From contig CATIUR010000004.1 of NCBI GenBank assembly GCA_949592205.1, forward strand, positions 82,497,337 to 82,561,336: a stretch of DNA of 64,000 bases. Direction: 5' to 3'. This stretch comes from Helichrysum umbraculigerum (Eukaryota > Streptophyta > Magnoliopsida > Asterales > Asteraceae). Positions 1-10,240 of this stretch are shown one piece after another. Below the pieces are notes generated by a model. It was not told the origin of the DNA, did no database searches, and was given only the letters and a program-made list of their open reading frames with translations. A program made the translations under genes and the position numbers. Numbering within the stretch: the stretch's first letter is position 1; every line of letters starts with the position of its first letter.

Positions 1-352
1 GAATCAATCGACTAGCAAACTGTGGACCGCCTTGTCACGCTAATGGAACCAATTAATCTACATTAAGATTAGTGTAGTTTTTGTCTGTAATCTATCTCGT
101 AATCTAGGGACTATCTAGCACTACTCTATAAACTAGTCGGATGTAACCATTCCCGACACCTTTTGTAATATCTCTGTAAGATGTAACTTTTGAACTCACT
201 TTATCTATCAGATATCCTTTGTTATCTCAACTCACATTAATTGTCATTTTCCATGTTGATGTTATGTATTACTGCTTTTATACATGTACATCTGTGACAA
301 TTACCAGCTCATACAAAATCTCATGTATCTTCATTTCTTTTATTGAAGAATC
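1..352 (+). other. Leader (5' untranslated part) of Tekay element A
   Basis: This stretch lies directly before the gag start of element A. No LTR end or tRNA-Met primer site is visible, so the 5' LTR and primer site lie left of the window. The short ORFs in it have no recognisable content. Element A is therefore only partly sampled. Confidence 0.75.
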
Positions 353-3300
353 ATGCCGCCAAAGACACGACCGTACACCGATGCCCAGATCACCTCCCTT
401 ATAACCCAGGCTGTTACTGAAGCCTTGGCTCGGAATACTCCACCAAATTCCTCGAGAAACAGCGATGCCGCTGAAACCACTACTGCTAAACCTTGTTCTT
501 ACAAGGACTTCCAAAACTGCAAACCTCTAAACTTTGCAGGTACCGAGGGAGCTATCGGTCTAGTACGCTGGATCGAGAAAGTGGAGTCTGTATTTCTTAT
601 CTGCAACTGTGCGGAGGGAGATAAGGTTAAGTTCTCCGTTAGTACTTTTACTGACACCGCACTCACCTGGTGGAACACTTATGCCCAGACTGTGAGTGTT
701 GCTACTGCTTACCAACTCCCGTGGGAGGAGTTGAAGAAGATGTTGAGGGGCGAGTATTGCCCCAGGGATGAATTGAAACAACTAGAAGTGGAATTTTGGA
801 ACCATAAGATGCAAGGTAATGATATCACCGGCTACACCAACCGTTTCCACCAACTGGCACTTCTGTGCCCAACCATGGTCGATCCTGAGTACAAGAGGAT
901 CGAGAAATTCGTTGATGGTCTTCCTGAAAGACTCCAAGACCTGGTAACTTCTTCCAAACCGGGTACTATTCAGAGCGCCATCCGTATGGCCCATGAACTA
1001 ACGGCAAATTCTGTCCGCCGTGGTACAACTGCAACCCCATCTGCAAACAACAAACGCAAGTGGGAAGGTAACCCCAACTCATCCAACCAAACCTCCAACA
1101 AAAAGCCTGAGTACATTAAGGCTTATTCATCTGGAACTTCGGAGAAGAAAGGGTACAGCGGGAGCAGACCCTACTGTCCCAAATGCAACCGCCACCATGA
1201 CGGTTCTTGCCCTTGCTCCAACTGCAAGCGGTTCGGGCATCTAGCCAAGGATTGTCAAACCAACATTCCCACCCCCAACACTAATGCACCAAAGGCCTGC
1301 TTTGGGTGCGGAAATACAGGGCATTTCAAGAAAGATTGCCCAAAGCTGAAAAACAACAACAACCCTGCTCGCGGCAGATCATTCGTTATCAAGGCTGGGG
1401 AAGCCAGACAAGACCCGAACGTCGTGACGGGTACGTTCCTTCTCAACGACCTTACTGCTTCTGTGTTATTTGATACCGGTGCGGATAGAAGCTTCATATC
1501 TGAGAAACTTAGCCCTTTACTTGATATTACTCCCACTGCCTTAGATGCTAAATACATTGTAGAATTAGCTAATGGCAACCTGATTGAGACTGATAGCATC
1601 ATACACAACTGTACACTTAACCTCACGAACGAAACGTTTCCCATTGATTTAATCCCTGTCGAGATCGGCAGCTTCGATATTATTGTCGGTATGGATTGGT
1701 TATCCAAGCACCGAGCTGAAATCATCTGTCATGACAAACTCGTTCGCATACCTCTTGTCTCCGGTGGAACCTTAGTCCTACAAGGGGAGACCGGCAGACG
1801 GAATCTGAATATTGTCTCCTGTCTGAAAACTAGAAAGTATCTACGAAAAGGGTATCAAGCCATCCTCGCACATGTAACGGAGAAGAAGTCGGAGGAGAAG
1901 CGACTTGAGGATGTTCCGATCGTGCGGGATTTCCCGGAAGTCTTTCCTGAAGACTTGCCCGGACTTCCGCCCCCTAGACAAGTTGAATTCCAAATTGAAC
2001 TTGTGCCCGGAGCTGCACCCGTGGCACGAGCCCCTTACCGTTTAGCACCATCCGAAATGCAGGAGTTGTCTAACCAACTACAGGAACTCCTGGACAGAGG
2101 ATTCATTCGACCAAGTTCCTCACCTTGGGGAGCTCCGGTCTTATTCGTGAAAAAGAAAGATGGGTCTTTCCGCATGTGTATCGACTACCGAGAGCTGAAT
2201 AAGCTAACCATAAAGAATCGGTACCCACTTCCTAGAATCGATGACCTGTTTGACCAACTCCAGGGATCGAGTGTTTACTCAAAGATTGATCTACGGTCGG
2301 GTTATCATCAACTCCGAGTCCGTGACAATGATATCCCAAAGACAGCTTTCCGAACTCGTTATGGGCATTACGAATTTCAAGTGATGCCATTCGGGTTGAC
2401 CAACGCACCGGCCGTATTCATGGACCTTATGAATCGGGTGTGCAAACCATATCTTGACAAATTCGTCATTGTGTTCATCGATGATATTCTGATTTACTCT
2501 CGCAACGAGCAGGAACATGCTCAACATCTGAAAACCATTCTAGGACTTCTGAAACACGAAGAGTTATATGCCAAATTCTCTAAGTGTGAGTTCTGGATTC
2601 GAACCGTTCAATTCCTCGGGCACGTGATTGACAGCCAAGGAATTCATGTTGATCCCGCCAAGATTGAAGCAATCAAGGGCTGGGAGTCGCCGACCACTCC
2701 AACCGAAGTGAGGCAATTCTTAGGTCTTGCTGGTTATTATCGCCGATTCATCGAAAACTTTTCAAGAATAGCTGTTCCACTAACCACACTGACTCAGAAA
2801 GATAAGAAGTTCGATTGGACTCATAAACAAGAGTCAGCCTTCCAGCTATTGAAAAACAAACTTTGCAGTGCACCAATCTTGTCCTTACCCGAGGGCACCG
2901 ACGATTTCGTAGTTTACTGCGACGCCTCACACCAGGGACTTGGTTGTGTGTTGATGCAACGGGAAAAAGTCATTGCCTATGCCTCACGACAACTAAAAAT
3001 TCACGAGAAAAACTATACGACCCACGACCTCGAATTAGGTGCTGTGGTCTTCGCATTGAAAATCTGGAGACATTATCTCTACGGTACGAAAAGCACTATC
3101 TTTACCGATCACAAAAGTCTCCAACACATATTCGATCAGAAAGATCTAAACATGAGACAACGTCGCTGGGTTGAGCTACTTAGTGACTACGACTGCGAGA
3201 TCAAATACCATCCGGGCAAGGCGAACGTAGTTGCCGATGCCTTAAGCCGAAAAGAACGAGTGAAACCCCTTCGAGTTCGAGCACTTTCTATGACTATTCA

Positions 3301-4762
3301 TAACGAGCTTCCTGCTCAAATCCTTACCGCTCAACTTGAAGCACTCAACGATGAAAACTTGAAAAATGAAGCCTTGCGAGGCTTGGATAAACAATTCGAA
3401 ATCAAACCCGATGGAACTCGATACTTCTCTAACAGGGTGTGGTTACCCAAATTCGGAAACTTGCGAGATTTGGTGATGGCTGAAGCTCACAAATCTCGAT
3501 ACTCAATACATCCTGGATCTGACAAGATGTATTATGACGTCAAAGGGTTGTATTGGTGGCCTAACATGAAAGCTGACATCGCCTTGTACGTCAGTAAACG
3601 CCTAACCTGTTCCAAAGTAAAGACCGAACACCAAAGACCCTCTGGGTTGCTTCAACAACCCGAAATTCCTCAATGGAAATGGGAACAGATTTCCATGGAC
3701 TTCATTACCAAACTACCGAAAACTCCGAGTGGTTGCGATACCATTTGGGTGATCGTGGACCGTCTCACGAAATCTGCTCATTTTCTGGCCATCAAGGAAA
3801 CCGACAAGATGGAGCGTCTGACTCGCATCTATGTCAAAGAAATCATCTCGCGACACGGTGTACCTATCTCGATCATCTCGGATAGGGACAGCCGTTTTAC
3901 TTCTAACTTTTGGCAATCATTACAGAAATCTCTTGGTACTCGTCTGGATATGAGTACTGCTTATCACCCACAAACCGATGGCCAAAGCGAACGTACTATT
4001 CAAACACTGGAGGATATGCTACGAGCCTGCGTAGTTGACTTCGGTACTTCTTGGGAAAATCACTTACCGTTGTGCGAGTTCTCGTACAACAACAGTTATC
4101 ATACCAGCATAAAGGCTGCACCCTTTGAGGCACTTTACGGGCGTAAGTGCCGATCACCCATCTGTTGGACTGAGTTAGGAGATTCCCAACTCACGGGTCC
4201 AGAAATCATTCAAGAAACTACTGAGAAAATCGTTGGTATTCAAAACCGGCTGAAAGCCGCACGTGATCGTCAGAAAAGCTATGCTGACGTGAGACGCAAA
4301 CACCTTGAGTTCCAGGTAGGGGACAAGGTACTTCTCAAAGTGGCACCGTGGAAAGGTGTTATTCGATTCGGGAAACGAGGCAAACTAAATCCTAGATATA
4401 TCGGACCATTCGAAATCCTCGAAAGGATTGGTCCAGTGGCATATCGCCTGCAACTTCCTGCTGAACTCAGCAGCGTACACAACACATTCCACATTTCTAA
4501 CTTGAAGAAATGTCTGTCTGACGAGACGCTGATTATACCGCTCGACGAAATTCAAATCGATGATAAACTTCATTTCGTCGAGAAACCTATGGAAATCATG
4601 GACCGAGAGGTCAAGCAATTGAAACAGAGTCGTATTCCCATAGTAAAAGTCAGGTGGAATTCTAGGCGCGGCCCTGAGTTCACCTGGGAACGGGAAGACC
4701 AAATGCGACAGAAATACCCATATCTCTTCCCAGACAACGCACCGTCCGTGCACTCAAGCTAA
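353..4762 (+). CDS. Ty3/gypsy (Tekay chromovirus) gag-pol polyprotein, element A
   Basis: One uninterrupted 1469-codon frame encodes the retrotransposon polyprotein that makes virus-like particles, copies the RNA and integrates the cDNA. Order seen: Gag capsid domain (about residues 65-215), CCHC zinc knuckles (about 275-330, the last being CFGCGNTGHFKKDC), aspartic protease with DTGA near 373, reverse transcriptase with FIDDILIYS near 709, RNase H (CDASHQG near 855), integrase with D, D, E region, a GPY/F module (RYIGPF) and a chromodomain-like tail (EFTWERED). The GPY/F plus degenerate chromodomain is typical of Tekay/Del. The start MPPK is the usual gag start of this group. One oddity is that the integrase zinc-finger segment reads KRLTC where relatives, including element B in this window, have KCLTC, so one zinc ligand is lost at residue 1083. 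Otherwise the frame is undamaged, which suggests a young copy. Confidence 0.95.
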   Translation: MPPKTRPYTDAQITSLITQAVTEALARNTPPNSSRNSDAAETTTAKPCSYKDFQNCKPLNFAGTEGAIGLVRWIEKVESVFLICNCAEGDKVKFSVSTFTDTALTWWNTYAQTVSVATAYQLPWEELKKMLRGEYCPRDELKQLEVEFWNHKMQGNDITGYTNRFHQLALLCPTMVDPEYKRIEKFVDGLPERLQDLVTSSKPGTIQSAIRMAHELTANSVRRGTTATPSANNKRKWEGNPNSSNQTSNKKPEYIKAYSSGTSEKKGYSGSRPYCPKCNRHHDGSCPCSNCKRFGHLAKDCQTNIPTPNTNAPKACFGCGNTGHFKKDCPKLKNNNNPARGRSFVIKAGEARQDPNVVTGTFLLNDLTASVLFDTGADRSFISEKLSPLLDITPTALDAKYIVELANGNLIETDSIIHNCTLNLTNETFPIDLIPVEIGSFDIIVGMDWLSKHRAEIICHDKLVRIPLVSGGTLVLQGETGRRNLNIVSCLKTRKYLRKGYQAILAHVTEKKSEEKRLEDVPIVRDFPEVFPEDLPGLPPPRQVEFQIELVPGAAPVARAPYRLAPSEMQELSNQLQELLDRGFIRPSSSPWGAPVLFVKKKDGSFRMCIDYRELNKLTIKNRYPLPRIDDLFDQLQGSSVYSKIDLRSGYHQLRVRDNDIPKTAFRTRYGHYEFQVMPFGLTNAPAVFMDLMNRVCKPYLDKFVIVFIDDILIYSRNEQEHAQHLKTILGLLKHEELYAKFSKCEFWIRTVQFLGHVIDSQGIHVDPAKIEAIKGWESPTTPTEVRQFLGLAGYYRRFIENFSRIAVPLTTLTQKDKKFDWTHKQESAFQLLKNKLCSAPILSLPEGTDDFVVYCDASHQGLGCVLMQREKVIAYASRQLKIHEKNYTTHDLELGAVVFALKIWRHYLYGTKSTIFTDHKSLQHIFDQKDLNMRQRRWVELLSDYDCEIKYHPGKANVVADALSRKERVKPLRVRALSMTIHNELPAQILTAQLEALNDENLKNEALRGLDKQFEIKPDGTRYFSNRVWLPKFGNLRDLVMAEAHKSRYSIHPGSDKMYYDVKGLYWWPNMKADIALYVSKRLTCSKVKTEHQRPSGLLQQPEIPQWKWEQISMDFITKLPKTPSGCDTIWVIVDRLTKSAHFLAIKETDKMERLTRIYVKEIISRHGVPISIISDRDSRFTSNFWQSLQKSLGTRLDMSTAYHPQTDGQSERTIQTLEDMLRACVVDFGTSWENHLPLCEFSYNNSYHTSIKAAPFEALYGRKCRSPICWTELGDSQLTGPEIIQETTEKIVGIQNRLKAARDRQKSYADVRRKHLEFQVGDKVLLKVAPWKGVIRFGKRGKLNPRYIGPFEILERIGPVAYRLQLPAELSSVHNTFHISNLKKCLSDETLIIPLDEIQIDDKLHFVEKPMEIMDREVKQLKQSRIPIVKVRWNSRRGPEFTWEREDQMRQKYPYLFPDNAPSVHSS

Positions 4763-4795
4763 TTTCGGGACGAAATTTCTTTAACAAGGGGAGAA
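4761..4795 (+). promoter_or_regulatory. Hairpin at pol stop plus polypurine tract of element A
   Basis: AATTTCG-GGA-CGAAATT forms a 7-bp stem starting at the pol stop codon (TAA 4760-4762). About 10 bases later comes the purine run AAGGGGAGAA (4786-4795), which abuts the LTR start TGTAACACC. The purine run is the expected plus-strand primer of reverse transcription. The hairpin's role is unknown. Confidence 0.8.
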
Positions 4796-7215
4796 TGTAA
4801 CACCTGCTAAATTAGGATAATTAATTTTGCCTAATTACTTGTAACTAGTTGTAATTAGTATGTAATAGGACTAATTGCAGACTCTATTTGTATATATATA
4901 TAAGGTGAATTATATATATATATGTGTGTACTTACGCGATTTGGATTAATCGTACGAATTAACCGGACGGAGTCCGACACAATTATTTTGACGTTGGTGA
5001 CAGAAACTTACCTAAATAATGAGAACGTATTTTACTATATAAAATACACAGCGAACAAACATTATTTATAATATCGCGACGACATTTTAAATAATTTAAC
5101 GAATACGTATTAAACGCGAGTTAAGAATTTTAATACTTCGACAAATGTTTTTATAATTAATTTCAAGGCATTTCATTAAAATATTCCCGTCACCTTTTAA
5201 AAATATAACTGATTGATTTAACGTTTAAACGACGGAGGAAACGAACACCGCACGGGGTGCGGGGACCGGAAAATGGGAGGATAACCTCCCATTTCCCCAC
5301 CTTCTCTTTCATTTCATTTTCATTTCTCTCTCTCTCTCTTTCTTTTACTTTCAAACCACCAAACAAATTTCATCACTAAAATCGCAAAATAACACCACGA
5401 AACCTCGCCGAATCATACCACTCTTTTGGAGAAAAGTGACCACGACAACACGATCTACAATCCTATCTTTCCGGAATTTCATTTCGGCAAATTGTAAGTT
5501 TCCGACAAAACCCGAAACTCTCCGTTTTTACGCATTTTTACGTTTTTATAGTTTATATATGCTTAAAATGTCCAAAAATGGGTTGGGTAAAAGATTTGGA
5601 CCGAACGGAAGCTTTTCGACCGATTTTCCGGCCACCATATTCCGATCAGACCGCTACGTCGCAGAGACGCTGGACTTTCTGCGACGTAGCTCAAAACGTC
5701 GCATTTTGTGGCCAACGTCGCATTTAGCGACGTCACGGCCTACGTCGCACAGATATCCCAACGTCGCACTAGCGACGCAGCCTACTACGTCGCATTAACT
5801 TGCGGACGTCGCACATAGCGACGTAGACTTTTACGTCGCAAACCGAACCAACGTCGCATTAGCGACGTCGCCTCCTACGTCGCATTGATTTGCGAAGGTC
5901 GCATCATGCGACGTACCTCCCTACGTCGCACCCTACGTCGCATGCTACGTCGCATGCTACGTCGCACAAACCAGAACCTTGAAAAGTCAAATTTTACTAA
6001 GTGTCGAACTCACACAACTTCAGATACTTATGTCATACGACTTAACAAACGTCATAGAACATACTTTCTATTACAACTACACTAAATTGCGTTATAAATG
6101 ATAACGCTTTGAATCATTATTACAAACCGTCACCAACGGGCCATACTTGTTTTCAAACTACAAACGGATTACTAAACAAACACTTGGACATAATGAGTTG
6201 TGTAAACAACTAGCCTAGATGATCTTGCGAGACATCTACTTACTTAACTTTATATGTTTAGGCATTTGAAGGTTACGGGTTCGGAGAACCTACGGTTGAT
6301 ATTACTTACTCGTTTATTGATATAAACGTACTTGCAAAGACTCAGGTGAGTCTTACGGCCCCACTTTTACTGTTTTATCTTATTGGGGGAGATACATGCT
6401 ACTACTTTCTCTTGAACACAAGTACTAAACTGTTTACTATACCAAACGAAATTGCATGAGTTGTTACTATTTACAGAAGTCTCTCCATCATATATCGTTA
6501 GTTATGGACTTAAGCGCGAACAGTAGTTAATGGATCCATTAGGGAAATGACCCTCCCCACCCGGGGCAGTAGCGCTGCCACGTACCGATTTACACGTATA
6601 AACGGGTGACAACTTATTCGTTACTGATGCTTGCTCACTTACGAGCATGTCACGGGAGCAAACATATTATTACGGGTTAAGCTTCGATTATGAGCCTCAT
6701 GGCAACGGTATAAACTTACTTATTTACATTTGCTGGACTGCAAATACTGATTTTACGATTGCTGGATTGCAATGGCTGATTTTACGCCTACGGGCACTTC
6801 TAATGAAATCTCGTGTTCAAAGCCGATATTATTTACAAACCTGTGAGATTCACCAACCTTTTTGGTTGACACTTTTTAGCATGTTTTCTCAGGTACCCGG
6901 ATGGAGTAGGATTACTCCAGGACTTTAGCTAGAGTCGCATGGTTTCAACACTACTGCATTAACGGAGATTCTTAGCATTATCTTTTGTAGATTACGATTA
7001 TGTAATAGAATCTCCCGCTACACGCGTGGACTCTAGGGGAAACTACATTTTGTATACGAAAACACTAAGTTTTCAAACATTATATCTATGGAATGTAACT
7101 AATTTACAAACGTCTCATTTAGAGGTCGTTTGCTATTTATCTTTGTGCTGTGATATTTAATTAGTAACACCCCAAACTATGCTTCCGCAAAACAATGAAT
7201 TTCGGGGGTGTTACA
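4796..7215 (+). repeat. 3' LTR of Tekay element A
   Basis: The 2420-bp LTR starts TGTAACACC right after the polypurine tract and ends GGTGTTACA, a perfect 9-bp terminal inversion with TG...CA. The last 40 bases also hold an internal inverted pair (GTAACACCCC and GGGGTGTTAC), also seen in element C. The following ACAAC (7216-7220) would be the target duplication, but its left partner is outside the window. An AT-rich first half and a CG-dense array (5652-5966) are the notable contents. No gene is seen. Confidence 0.9.
5652..5966 (+). repeat. ACGTCGCA motif array inside the LTR of element A
   Basis: Reading the sequence gives about 14 direct copies of ACGTCGCA and about 5 copies of the inverted core GCGACGT in roughly 315 bp, spaced irregularly at 10-30 bases. 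Some pairs merge into GACGTC palindromes. It is strikingly CG-rich within AT-rich DNA. ACGT cores are known binding sites of plant bZIP factors, so an enhancer or silencing target is possible. That role is inference. Confidence 0.85.
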
Positions 7216-9775
7216 ACAACATTGTTGCATTTTTGGAATCTACGCATAAGAACTCGTTGCCTTTTCGGCCGATGATCGAGTTTCTTAGACGTTCGAGGAT
7301 TCATTACGCTATTACAGCTTCAGTACCAGTGTATATGAATCAAATCGAGGAGTTTTATGACCACGCATTTATCAGAACAGAGAACGACACTCCGAGGATT
7401 GTGTCCACTATGTTTGGTCGTGAGATTCAGATTACACAGGATTCAGTTCGCCGTGTTTTGCGGTTTGATGATGCAAACAATATGCCGACTGTTTTTTAGA
7501 CCACTTTTATCTACGTGGGTCTTCAGAGATTGGGTTATCCGGCTGATCAGCTTACTGATTTTCGTAAACAGTATCTCTGTCGGGTTTGGAGATACTTAGC
7601 TCACATTGTAATTGTGTGTTTATCTCCGCGAAAAGGAGGATACGATGCTGCAAGTCACATGACGTTATCTCTGATGCTGGCATTAGTTTATAACAAGCCG
7701 TATAACTTCAGTGGTTATATTTTCGGGAATATGGTTGATAATGTTCGAGCTGGAAAAGAAAAATGGCTGTTATATCCTCGTTTTGTTCAGCTGTTGTTAA
7801 ATGATTTGAATTTGGGAATAGCTCCGGATCTAAGATTGTTACTATTTCCAACGCCCATGATGTTACGTGTTTTCAATGATTGTAAGCTGCCACCAAAAGA
7901 TTCTCAGATCTTACCTGATCGTGAGTTATTTGGGCACATAGTAAACGAAAACTATGTTGCGCCGCCTGGGGATGGTTATGAGGATGTTGTTGCTCCTCCG
8001 GTCAATGATGCAGATTTAGTTGATGCTGCTGTAGCTCAAGATTTGGAGGATATTGAGCAAGTTGAAGAGGTTCCAGCTGAGGAATCTGATGGTGGTCTTA
8101 CACCACCTGATTCTCCAGGTGATGTACCACCTCAGGATGCATTGGATGGAATACAGTTGGCTGATCCTCGACGCTTTAAGCGTATTTTGAGAAGGATTTC
8201 TGCTGGGCGTGTTCATGTACCGCCTAATCTTGGAAAGCGACCAGCTGGGTCTTCTCCGTCTTATGCTAATTTACCATTGAGAAGACGCCAGCGAACAGGA
8301 ATTACTATTCAGGAACCTGGTCACCAAGATCAACAACAACAACAACAACCGCCGACTGCGATGCTTCAGCAGTTACTTGATCAGATAACTCAGATGAACA
8401 AGCGTTTTGATGATCAGGCTGTCGTGATTGAAGCTCAAGCTGCTCAAATAAAAGATTTGGAGATAAAAGCAGCTCATGTGCAGGAGTTGCAGCTATAATT
8501 GAAAGATGTGCAGTCTAGGTTGTTAGAATTGGAAGCGGTTACTGTTGTTTCGGGGGAGGAAGGTCAGAGAACCTTAGAAACAAATGTAACCCCTCCCCCA
8601 GAATCCGAAATTGTAAATCCAGATTCTATTAATGAAAACATTGCTTTGGATTATTTCGTTGATGTTCCAGGACAACCGAGACCCATTTCGGTTGATTATT
8701 CGAATGTTAATCTCACATACATTCAGAGTTTGATAAATCCGGATGATGAAGAAGATAGATCAGTCGATCCGGATGATATAGAGATGGATGCTGAGGTTCC
8801 AGGGTCAGACGAAGAATATTTGGTTAATCCTCATCAGGAACCAGCACCTGAGCAAGAATCGGAACCAGTTCAGAAACAACCAGCTCAACCGTATGATTTT
8901 GATGCACCGATCATTGAGTCCGATGATTCTGATGATGACCAAGAGCCTCAAACAGATACTACTCAGGAACAACCAACTGCTGAATCTGTTCCTGAACAAG
9001 CGCAACCGTCTACATCTTCAGAGCGCCCAATGTTTCGAAAGCTCAAGCCTGAATTGAAGATTTGCAAAACATATCAGGTTCGAGGTGATTTGACTGGATT
9101 AATCAGAAGTTGGAAGTTTGATGAAGTCAACTTTCTGATTCTTATTAAGCGAAGAGATGGAGTACAGTATTTTCGGCCAAGATTTAACTGTATCATCACA
9201 TTGCCGAAGGAGGAATTAAATCGTCTTGCTCAGCTGAACATCGTTAACCACACTGATGATTTTCGTGGTAATATGTTTCAGAAGATTCTCAGAAGAGATA
9301 TTAACAGCAAGAAGTATTTGTGGGTTAGACCAGAGTTGGGAGTTCGTTATTCATACAAGAAAAAGTTGGATTCAAGAACTCAGCAACCGATTGTGAAGTA
9401 TCATTATCCTCCAGCTGCTAGTCAGAAAACTGTGCCTTTGCAGTCATTACCACTTGATTTTCTGAAAAGATTACGATATTGGTGGTTTGACTCTGTTACT
9501 CAAGAAGCAGTCATTGAATATCTTTCGGTTGAAGATCCAGTGATTGAGAAGGATAATTGGAGTTTATCTGCAAAGTATGGAAGAACTCTTCGTGTTTTGA
9601 TCCGATCAGCCTTATCAATTTGACGAAGAAAGATTTGAAAGCTCTTCACAAAAGTAAGATGGAGTATCATCGTTATGATCAAGAAGAAGCTTCAAAGTTC
9701 GAGAAGGTGGTCGAGATTTGTGTTCGAGTGGGTATTCATGCTGGTGGAGTATTTCCACCAGGTTGGGTTTAAACT
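7216..9775 (+). pseudogene. Decayed 3' additional ORF of a copia-like retroelement
   Basis: One frame runs from the end of LTR A to about 9600, broken by a TAG at 7497 and a TAA at 8496. The reading then shifts frame near 9590 and ends GVFPPGWV at 9772. The N-terminal part (FLRRSRIHYAIT, PVYMNQIEEFY) resembles the extra ORF that follows RNase H in Asteraceae copia elements. The middle is acidic and Pro-rich, followed by a Gln run (near 8330) and a heptad-rich coiled-coil stretch (8370-8560). The C-terminal block contains WWFDSVTQEAVIEYL and, after the shift, DPISLINLTKKDLKALHK. Function is unknown. The 5' part was cut off by insertion of element A. The family assignment is from memory of similar plant proteins. 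Confidence 0.7.
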
Positions 9776-9818
9776 GAAGATGTTTTTTTGAAGACCAAGC
9801 TGAAGACACGGGGGAGTT

Positions 9819-10240
9819 TGTTGATACATGTTTGTGTGTCTGTCAGTTGGTCTATTGAGTTGTAAGTGTCGTTAGTTAGTTCTATTAGAAAAGTCATTTT
9901 CTGTATTTGCGACACTTAAGTTTAGCATTAGGCGACACTTGCCTTAGTGACGCATAGCGACACTTAGGTAAGTGACGCATGAGGGCGGCGACATGCGACA
10001 CTTCCCAAGTGACGCATGTCTGCCGATTTTGTTTTAGTATAAATTGAAACCTACGGGTTTTCGGCTAGGGTTGACGAAAACCCTAGCACCATTTGTCGAC
10101 TAAGCACTTCTGTAAACAGTTCCAATACGATTTACAAGCTAATATACTCGTTTACTTTGATTAATCATTGTTTTCGTTTTGAGTTTATTACTTGTTTGTG
10201 TAATTGATTGATTCCGCCAATCTATTACTATCGATCAACA
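9819..10240 (+). repeat. LTR of the copia-like element (422 bp)
   Basis: It begins TGTTGAT after a purine tract (ACACGGGGGAG, 9806-9816) and ends ATCAACA, a perfect 7-bp terminal inversion. AGTATAAATT near 10037 is a plausible TATA box. It carries three imperfect hairpins pairing GCGACACTT with AAGTGACGC between 9907 and 10020. An internal region with a primer-like site follows, so the same LTR is flanked by element sequence on both sides. Confidence 0.75.
9907..10020 (+). repeat. Hairpin-forming GCGACACTT / AAGTGACGC repeats in the LTR
   Basis: GCGACACTT occurs four times (near 9910, 9943, 9968, 9995) and AGTGACGCAT three times. They alternate so that each pair could fold into a stem with one mismatch. 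Function unknown. Confidence 0.7.

Noticed and set aside
278..514. Minus-strand ORFs over element A gag-pol (here and elsewhere up to 4753)
   Set aside because: They are antisense shadows of the long gag-pol frame.
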